Source of the DNA: AP-15 sp963788085
GTDB taxonomy: Bacteria > Pseudomonadota > Alphaproteobacteria > ATCC43930 > CGMCC-115725
Reading direction: 5' to 3'
Length of the DNA stretch: 64,000 nucleotides
NCBI GenBank assembly: GCA_963788085.1
Contig: CAWBFS010000018.1
Span: 21,163-85,162 of the forward strand
The notes under the pieces were generated by a model. That model made no database searches. It was not told where the DNA came from and was given only the letters and a program-made list of their open reading frames with translations. This document shows, piece by piece, positions 57,245 through 64,000 of this stretch. The translations under genes and the position numbers were made by a program. The number at the start of each line of letters is the position of its first letter. Position 1 is the stretch's first letter.

Positions 57245-58235
57245 ATGCCCGATGCTAATGCGATCCCGGTCATCGATCTCGGACCCTATCTCGCGGGCGA
57301 GCCCGGGGCGCTCGATCATGCTGCGGCCGAGCTGCGCCATGCGCTGACCGAGATCGGCTTCTACACGATCGTCAACCACGGCGTGCCCTCGGCGCTGGTG
57401 CACGAGGTCTATCGCCAGGTCGCCCGCTTCCACGCTCGGCCGCTCGGCGAGAAGCTCAAAATCAAGCTCGACAAGCACAATGTCGGCTATCTGCCGATAA
57501 TGGGCGACACTCTGCGCACCTCGGTCGTGGCGCACGTCACCAAGCCCAATATGAGCGAGGCGTTCTTTATGGCGCGCGACCTCGCCCCCGACCATCCCGA
57601 CGTCGTCTCCGGCCGGCGTTTCCGGAGCGCCAATCAGTGGCCCGAGAGCCTGCCCGGCTTCCGCGAACCGCTCGTTGAATATTGCGACGCGCTGGAGCGG
57701 CTGGTGCAACGCCTGGTGCGCGTTTATGCCCGCGCGCTCGACCTGCCCGCCACGTACTTCGATGGGCCCTTCACCGACTTCCAGTACAAGCTGCGCGCGA
57801 CCCATACCTTCCCAGACTAAGGCGCCCGACGACGAATTCGGCATCGCACCGCACACCGATACGAGTTTCCTAACGCTGCTCGCGCCCAACGACGTACCCG
57901 GTCTCGCATTCCACACCCAGACCGGCGATTGGATCGACGTCCCAACCGTCCCCGACGCGTTTATCGTCAATGGCGGGCAGTTGTTGCTGCGCTGGACCAA
58001 CGACTGTTTCCTCGCAACGCCGCACCGCGCGGTCAACCGCAGCGGCGGCGAGCGCTACGCGTTAGCGTTTTTCTGCGACGCCCAGATTGACTGGCCGATC
58101 GCCGCCGTACCGACCTGCGTCGGCCCCGTCCGCCCACCCCGATATGAGACGACCTATTACACCGACTACATGATCCGCTATCAGGCGCGGACCTATAATG
58201 TGTTCGGCGACCAGGCCAAGGACGCGGCGGAATGA
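57245..58235 (+). pseudogene. Isopenicillin N synthase-family 2-oxoglutarate/Fe(II) oxygenase, one frameshift
   Basis: Starts at the ATG at 57245: MPDANAIPVIDLGPYLAGEP, EIGFYTIVNHGVPSALVHEV. The frame shifts near 57815 after RATHTFPD and continues with FGIAPHTDTSFLTLLAPNDV (His-x-Asp), WIDVPTVPDAFIVNGGQLLL, the distal His in ATPHRAVNRSGGERYALAFF and the Arg-x-Ser. Length is normal (about 330). One base is missing, otherwise complete. Family members oxidise small metabolites; substrate unknown. Its stop overlaps the GFA gene start (ATGA). Confidence 0.87.
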
Positions 58236-58690
58236 GGGGGTTGCGCGGCAGCTGCCTGTGCGGCGGGGTGCGATTCGAGATTGCCGGCCCCTTGATGCGA
58301 TCTTCGCATTGCCATTGCCGGCAGTGCCAGAAGGGGCATGGCGCGCCATTCCGCACGCGGGCGCGTGTCGCCGCCGCCGATTTCCGCTTTCTCGCCGGCG
58401 AGGAGCTTGTTTCGTTCTACAAGTCCACGCCGGGCACGCACCGCGGCTTTTGCAAAGTGTGCGGCGCGCCGGTGCTGGTGAAATTCGAGGAACACTCGCG
58501 CAGCGCACAGACCGGCCCCTGCGCCGTGGCGCTCTACGGCGTCGCGCTGGCTACGCTCGACGACGACCCCGGCCTCCGCCCCGACGCGCACGCGTTTATC
58601 GTCGACAAGGCGCCGTGGTTCACGGTCACCGACGACCTTCCCCAATACCCAGCGCGTATCCCCAGCCAGAACGCACCACACAATTCCTGA
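58232..58690 (+). CDS. GFA family (CENP-V/GFA) zinc protein
   Basis: 152 residues, intact. Zinc ligands are visible in GSCLCGGVRFEI, SHCHCRQCQKGHG and GFCKVCGAPVLVKF. Named after a glutathione-dependent formaldehyde-activating enzyme, although most members have no proven activity. The ATG overlaps the stop of the dioxygenase, indicating co-translation. Confidence 0.9.
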   Translation: MRGLRGSCLCGGVRFEIAGPLMRSSHCHCRQCQKGHGAPFRTRARVAAADFRFLAGEELVSFYKSTPGTHRGFCKVCGAPVLVKFEEHSRSAQTGPCAVALYGVALATLDDDPGLRPDAHAFIVDKAPWFTVTDDLPQYPARIPSQNAPHNS

Positions 58691-59025
58691 CCGGCCGATC
58701 ACCGCGATCCCGATAGCCCGAGTCGCCGAGGGCGCGCAAAATCACAAACAAGCATGAAGAAAGTTCCCGCCGCCGAACTGAACGCCCGCTCTCGGTTCAG
58801 TCAACGGACCTTCGCCGGGGCGCACGGGAACGGGCGAGATGCGCCGCTTCCGGCCATTCACAGGACCGCGACCGGGCCGCTGGAGCCGATCCTGAACCGG
58901 CCTTCGTGACCGGGGTCGGCGGGTCGGCGAGGAAGTGGACATTCGCACCCGGCTTCTGCACATGCTAAGTGGCTGTACCTCCAGCGTGAGGGACTTCACA
59001 CGCTTTAGGCCATAGCATCGTTCCC
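58691..59025. other. Intergenic region before the anion permease
   Basis: No gene recognised on either strand. It should contain the permease promoter, but I cannot point to convincing -35 and -10 boxes. Confidence 0.5.
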
Positions 59026-60378
59026 ATGCACGGCCGGGCCTCAAATCGAAGCCGCTGGCGGGTCTCCGTAAGCGTTCTGCTGGTAGGGTTGGTGGTCGCG
59101 GCCGCCATCGCTGCCGCCGTGGCGCCCACCCTGCTTCCCGCAGGCGATCGCATTGGCGGGGAGGGCCGGAGCGTCGCCGCCGGCGTCATCTTTATCGGAA
59201 GCTATCTCGCGCTCGCAATCGGCCGGATTCCCGGCCTGAGCATCGACCGGGCCGGGATCGCGCTGGTCGGCGCCGGGCTCATGGTCGCATCGGGCGCGGT
59301 GCCGCTTGTCGATGCCTACAAGGCGGTGGATCTCGATACCATCACCCTGCTTCTCGGCATGATGATCGTCGTCGCCAGTCTGCGGCTTTCGGGCTTCTTC
59401 GCGGTCGTCAATGCCTGGGCCATGGCGCACGCCCGGCGACCGTTGATTCTACTCGGCGCGGTCGTGACGATCTCCGGCGTTTTTTCCGCCTTCCTAGTCA
59501 ACGACGCGATCTGCCTCGTGCTCGCGCCGCTCGTACTCGAATTGACGCTCGCGCTGGGACGCCGGCCGGTGCCCTATCTGCTGGCCGTGGCGATGGCGTC
59601 AAATGTCGGGTCAACCGCGACGATCACCGGCAATCCGCAGAACATCATGATCGGCAGCCTGTCTCATATCCCCTACACCACATTTGCCCTGGCGCTCGGA
59701 CCGGTCGCACTGATCGGGCTGGTCGTCACCGTGGCGCTCATCGCCCTCTTCCATCGCACCGAGTTCGCTGTCGACGCGCGACTGGAAGCGCCGCCGCCGA
59801 AGGTCGATGCCCATCGCGTGCTGATGATCCGTGCAGTACTGGCAACCCTGATTCTGATCGCATTGTTTTTCGCCGGGATCGTACCGGCCAAGGCAGCGAT
59901 TATCATCGGGGGGCTGCTGCTGCTCACCCGACGGGTCAAAAGCCGGCGGGTCTATGAGGAGATCGACTGGTCGCTGCTGCTGATGTTCGCAGGTCTCTTC
60001 ATCATCGTCGCCGGCGCGGAGCACGCGCTCCTCAACCCCGACATTATTGCCGCCGCAGGCCGGCTTCATCTCGATCAGGTTCCCGTCCTCAGCGCGGTGA
60101 CCGCAGTGCTGTCCAACCTGGTCAGCAACGTGCCGGCCGTGCTGATGATGAAGCCGTTCGTCGCGTCGCTCGGCGACCATGACAGAGCATGGCTCGTGAT
60201 TGCGATGGCGTCGACGCTCGCCGGCAACTTCACCGTGCTGGGCTCAATCGCCAATCTTATCGTCGTGCAGAGGGCGGCCTTTGCCGGCGTGGCGATCGGC
60301 TTCTGGGACTATTTCAGAGTCGGTGCGCCACTGACCATCATCACCCTCGGGATCGGGACCCTTTGGCTGTGGCTGTGA
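59026..60378 (+). CDS. SLC13/ArsB-type anion permease
   Basis: 450 residues with about 11-12 membrane helices. The IT-superfamily signatures are visible: two re-entrant loops with AFLVNDAICLVLAPLVLELT, ASNVGSTATITGNPQNIMIG and, in the second half, LSNLVSNVPAVLMMKPFVAS and TLAGNFTVLGSIANLIVVQR. Members transport dicarboxylates, sulfate, arsenite or citrate; the substrate cannot be told. Intact. The stop overlaps the GTG of an MFS gene. Confidence 0.9.
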   Translation: MHGRASNRSRWRVSVSVLLVGLVVAAAIAAAVAPTLLPAGDRIGGEGRSVAAGVIFIGSYLALAIGRIPGLSIDRAGIALVGAGLMVASGAVPLVDAYKAVDLDTITLLLGMMIVVASLRLSGFFAVVNAWAMAHARRPLILLGAVVTISGVFSAFLVNDAICLVLAPLVLELTLALGRRPVPYLLAVAMASNVGSTATITGNPQNIMIGSLSHIPYTTFALALGPVALIGLVVTVALIALFHRTEFAVDARLEAPPPKVDAHRVLMIRAVLATLILIALFFAGIVPAKAAIIIGGLLLLTRRVKSRRVYEEIDWSLLLMFAGLFIIVAGAEHALLNPDIIAAAGRLHLDQVPVLSAVTAVLSNLVSNVPAVLMMKPFVASLGDHDRAWLVIAMASTLAGNFTVLGSIANLIVVQRAAFAGVAIGFWDYFRVGAPLTIITLGIGTLWLWL

Positions 60379-60940
60379 CATTAACCGCGAGCAGACGTTT
60401 CAACCCGTTCTCGCTCGACGCCATCAACTTCCTGCTCGCCGACGTCCGCGGAGCCCTCGGGCCTTATCTCAACGTGTTCCTGGTCACTCAGCAACATTGG
60501 AGCCAGTCCGAAGTCGGATTGGTGACCACGATCGGCGGCCTACTCGGGCTCGCCGTCCAGACGCCGATCGGCGCCGCGATCGATGAGACCCGCGCCAAGC
60601 GCGGAGCGATCGTCCTGGCGCTCGCGGTACTGGCCATCGGGGCTGTCATCATCTTTGCCCTGCCGAACTTCTGGCCGGTAGCGGTGGCCAACAGCCTGAT
60701 GGCCGTGGTCGGCGATGTCTTCGGCCCGGCGGTCGCCGCACTAACCTTGGGCCTCTACGCGCGGAAACAACTGGCCCGGCGCATGGGGCGGAACTCGGCC
60801 TTCGACCATGCGGGCAATGTCGCCATCGCCTTGGTGGCGGGCGCGGTCGGCTATGCCTTCTCACAGCGCGCCGTCTTTCTGCTCGTGCCAGTCTTCGCCA
60901 TGCTCGCGAGGGCCATCTGGTCATCGCAACGCCCTGGGGC
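60375..60940 (+). pseudogene. MFS transporter, N-terminal half
   Basis: The GTG at 60375 overlaps the permease stop. The first six helices are clear: FSLDAINFLLADVRGALGPY, GLLGLAVQTPIGAAIDETRA (the loop motif), VVGDVFGPAVAALTLGLYAR and FDHAGNVAIALVAGAVGYAF. The sequence then leaves the family near 60940, 54 bases before the cyclase gene, so the second half was deleted. Confidence 0.85.
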
Positions 60941-60993
60941 TGATCCTGCTTTCAGGGTAGACTTGGTTAAGCCAACCGACCGCCGGACAAATC

Positions 60994-62875
60994 ATGCCCC
61001 CTGTCCGCCGCCTCACCGCGATCCTCGCCGCCGATGTGGCGGGGTACTCGCGCCTGATGGGGGAGGACGAGGAGGGGACCCATGAGCGGCTCCGGGGCCA
61101 CCTCCGGGAGCTGGTTGAGCCGAAGATCGAGGAGCACCGAGGCCGGGTCGTAAAGAACACCGGCGACGGCTTCCTTGCCGAGTTTGCGAGTGTGGTTGAT
61201 GCCGTGCGCTGCGCTGTGGAGATCCAGCGCGGGATGATCGACCGCGAGCCCGAGGTACCCGACGAGCGGCGCATCAGGTTTCGTGTCGGGATCAATCTCG
61301 GCGATGTCATTGCCGATGGCGATGACATATTCGGCGACGGGGTCAACATCGCCGCGCGGCTCGAAGCGCTGGCCGAGCCCAGCGGGGTCTGCGTCAGTCG
61401 TATGGTGCACGATCAGGTGCGCGATAAGCTGCCCTACCCGTTCGAGGACAGAGGCGAACAAAGCGTCAAGAACATCGCGCGGCCAGTGCGGGTCTACGCG
61501 ATAAGCGCAGTCGCGGTGGCGGCGACGCCACTCGTCGCGGCAGGAATGCACCTCGGTACGGCCTCACGCAGCGTAATCCCGAAGCCTTCAACAGGGAGCC
61601 TCGCGGCAAGACCCGCGCCGCGCCTGTCCATTGTCGTCCTGCCTTTTGCCAACCTGTCGAGCGATCCCGAGCAGGAATATTTCGCGAATGCCATCACCGA
61701 TGATCTGACTACCGATCTTACGCGCATCACCGACAGCTTCGTGATCTCCCGCAATACGGCCTTCACCTACAAGGGCTAGGCCGTCGACGTGAAGCAGATC
61801 GGCAAGGAACTCGGCGTTCGTTATGCGCTCGAAGGCAGCGTTCGTCGGGTGGGCCAGCAGGTTCGGGCCAATGTGCAGTTGATCGACACCGAAACCGGTG
61901 CTCATGTCTGGGCAGACCGGTTAGAAACCGACCGCGCCGACCTTGCGAAAGCACAGGACCAGATCGTCGTCCGTATCGCGCGGAGGCTGCAACTGGAGAT
62001 CGTGGAGGCTGCCACCCGCCGGATCGAACTGGAAAAGCCCGACAATCCCGACGCCAGCGATTTCGTCATACGCGGGTGGGCCTGGCTCTACCGGCCGAAT
62101 ACCACCGCATCCCTGCAAGAGGCGCAGCGGGCCTTCGAGCGGGCGCTGGAGATTGATCCGCAATCGGTAGACGCGAAAATCGGCCTCGCTTTTATCGTGA
62201 CAGAATATGTCGCCGAGAGCCGGAGCCATGTGGTCAATGGCGTGAGTATCTCGCGTGAACAGGATATGGCGCGCGCCGACCAATTGCTCCTCGAAGCCCT
62301 CGAACGCGACCGGGACCGGCCGAAGGCGTATCTTGCATTGGGGCGTCTCCGGCGGCTTCAGAACCGGTTGATCGACGCCAAAATTGAACTCGAAAAGGCG
62401 ATCGCACTGGACCGCAATAACGCGACCGCGATTCTCCAGCTCGGGATAACGCTGCTGTATCTAGGTCAGCCGGACGCCGCTCTTCCAAAGTCTCGAGTAC
62501 GCGCTCCAGCTCAATCCTCAAGTCAGAAGTATTTTTTTATTATATCTGGTTGGGCTACGCTTATCTCCTTCTGGACCAAACCGACGCGGCGGTAGAGGTC
62601 CTCAGGAAGGCTCGTGCGGCAAATCCTCGGGCTCTGGGCTCCTCCTCTGTTCCTTGCCGCAGCGCTCGGATTGAGGGGCGATGTCGATGAAGCCAAGGCC
62701 GCCTGGCGAGGCCCTCAAACTGAACCCCGAGTGCGTGCTCATTGGAGCTAGTTGAAGGCCAAGTCTCCCAATTGGAACGCGTCTCCTCAATTCGGTGACG
62801 CTCCGCGAGAAAACCGTCAATGTCGGTCTGCGCCGTGCCGGTGTGCCCGACGAATCAGCTTGCAACCCGGCCATC
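60994..62875 (+). pseudogene. Class III adenylate/guanylate cyclase with TolB-like and TPR parts, in-frame TAG
   Basis: The N-terminal cyclase domain is complete: RRLTAILAADVAGYSRLMGE with a metal Asp, VVKNTGDGFLAEFASVVDAV with the second Asp, and DIFGDGVNIAARLEALAEPS. Then comes a linker, the TolB-like segment (IVVLPFANLSSDPEQEYFAN, AITDDLTTDLTRI) and TPR repeats (ERALEIDPQSVDAKIGLAFI). A TAG at 61777-61779 replaces a Lys or Arg codon in TYKGxAVDVKQIGKELGVRY; downstream the frame is unchanged for another 230 codons. Further frame changes near 62490, 62540 and 62650 wreck the last TPRs, with the family's C-terminus GLRRAGVPDE at 62830-62860. This is a frequent layout in Alphaproteobacteria. 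Not functional as full length. Confidence 0.87.
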
Positions 62876-63028
62876 TCAACGCGATCCCTTGCAGCTAGGC
62901 TTTCTCGCCCATTTCGGAGGACTTTCGGGCAGGTTTCCGCCGGGTTTCCGACACCGGCGTGTCGAATTTCGTGATGGCGCTGCTGCGCCGCAATCGGCCA
63001 TGATGATCTCCGGGGAAAGGAAGCTGCG

Positions 63029-63941
63029 ATGCAGGCCGAGGAAGCTCACCGCCGAATTCGGCATCGCCGGTATTCTCGATTTCGTCGAGACGGAGCACGG
63101 CCTCGTCAAGGCCGCAGTCTCGCTCGACGGCATCTCGGGCGAGCTTTACCTGCAAGGAGCGCACCTGACCGCCTGGCAGCCGCCGGGCGAACGGCCCGTC
63201 CTCTTCACCAGCCCCAACAGCGCGTTTGCCCCGGGCAGGGCGATCCGCGGCGGCATCCCGATCATCTTCCCGTGGTTCGGCGCGAACCGGCACGCGCCCG
63301 CGGCGCCACAGCACGGGTTCGCGCGTACCGCGCACCTGGCACCTCGACAGGGTCGAAACCGTCGGCCGCGAGTTGCTGACCATGACCCTCAGTCTATGGC
63401 GACGGCGATGTCGCCTCGCCGTTCTGGCCGGAGGCGTTTTGCGGGATCTACACCGTGACCTTCGCGCAGACCCTGTCGTTACGGCTCGCCGTGCAAAACC
63501 GCGCGACGCATCCGATCATCTTCGAGGAGGCGCTGCACGCCTACTTCGCGATCTCCGACGTCACCGGCGTCGCGATCTCCGGGCTCGCCGGCACCACCTA
63601 CATCGACAAGACCGACGCGGCGCGGCGCAAGCCGCAGACCGCGGCGCTCGTCACCATCACGGCAGAGACCGATCGCGTCTACCTCGATACGCCGCGGCGA
63701 TGCGCGATTGAAGATCGCGGGTGGCGCCGCCGCGTCGTCATCGAAAAGGTCGGCGCCGCCTCGAGCGTGGTGTGGAATCCCTGGGCTGAAAAGGCCGCCG
63801 CCATGGTCGATCTCGGCGACCCTGCCTGGCGCGGCATGGTCTGCGTCGAGACCGGGAATATCGCCGACAACGAGGTGCGGCTCGCCGCGGATGACGAACA
63901 CCAGATGTCGACGGCAGATTTCCGTAGATGCCGAGCCATGA
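63029..63941 (+). pseudogene. D-hexose-6-phosphate mutarotase (YeaD-like), several frameshifts
   Basis: Interconverts anomers of glucose-6-phosphate-like sugars. The ATG at 63029 opens MQAEE; after one indel the body reads LTAEFGIAGILDFVETEHGL, GELYLQGAHLTAWQPPGERP, AIRGGIPIIFPWFGANRHAP and the catalytic His in APQHGFART. Frame changes near 63335 and 63410. The third part has IIFEEALHAYFAISDVTGVA, TYIDKTDAARRKPQ and WNPWAEKAAAMVDLGDPAWR then GMVCVETGN. A last shift near 63915 restores the end ISVDAEP at 63941. Identity is clear; the gene is broken as written. Confidence 0.87.
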
Positions 63942-64000
63942 CATTCTCGGTAGTGACGCGCTGGTCGCGCCAGCGGCTTTGACCCGCGCCATCGTGCCAT
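63928..64000 (+). other. Possible start of the next gene, cut by the window end
   Basis: An ATG at 63928 overlapping the mutarotase end opens a 24-codon frame (MPSHDILGSDALVAPAALTR) that runs out of the window. Too short to assign. Confidence 0.3.

Overview
The window looks like high-GC chromosomal DNA of an alphaproteobacterium, probably a soil or rhizosphere member of the Rhizobiales or Rhodospirillales. Pointers are a winged helix almost identical to that of the cell-cycle regulator CtrA, a zf-CHCC small protein, an ECF sigma factor, short CsbD/membrane stress proteins, HiPIP and SoxC, and many LLM-type oxidoreductases. No rRNA is present. One intact tRNA, tRNA-Pro(CGG), was found.

The dominant feature is gene decay. 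Many genes are collinear with their families but broken by single-base indels (putA, a STAND NTPase, terL, catalase, aldo/keto reductase, a DJ-1 protein, a chemotaxis/kinase hybrid, an adenylate cyclase, a sugar mutarotase). Others are plain fragments with one end missing. Two genes carry a TAG where the family has Lys or Lys/Arg. Intact long genes lie between them (IS1634-type transposase, glycosyltransferase, YihY, slipin, two LLM oxidoreductases, amidohydrolase, anion permease). The pattern fits a degenerating accessory region, with sequencing indels as a possible added cause.

Layout. 1-2.6 kb: putA. 2.6-11.3 kb: a defence and mobile block with a VapBC remnant, a nuclease-STAND-TPR gene of antiviral (Avs-like) type, HigBA, and an orphan terminase with its DUF5681 partner, ending at tRNA-Pro. 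11.5-21 kb: small hypothetical genes, then amidohydrolase, LLM oxidoreductase, and broken catalase, aldo/keto reductase and DJ-1 genes. 21-25 kb: recombinase, DUF3489 and IS debris. 25.5-33.3 kb: Crp/Fnr regulator, a CheB-CheR-PAS-kinase-receiver-LuxR hybrid of about 1,580 residues, and an intact IS1634-type element with a 5-bp target duplication. 33.4-37 kb: envelope and stress genes (DUF2147, ECF sigma factor, YihY, tiny membrane proteins, CsbD). 37-47 kb: slipin, a PRC-barrel/cytochrome c junction, HiPIP, truncated SoxC and many fragments. 47.4-48.1 kb: a receiver-less CtrA DNA-binding domain fused to TfoX. 48.5-52 kb: a catabolic cluster (TauD, LLM, alpha/beta hydrolase, CoA ligase). 52-56 kb: glycosyltransferase, UPF0182 fragment, MltR-like gene. 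57-64 kb: dioxygenase, GFA protein, anion permease, MFS fragment, cyclase-TPR gene, mutarotase.

The most interesting items are the nuclease-STAND-repeat defence gene, the CtrA-TfoX fusion, the giant CheB/CheR hybrid kinase, a dispersed 20-bp imperfect palindrome found six times in spacers beside gene fragments, and the terminase-HigBA tandem remnant.
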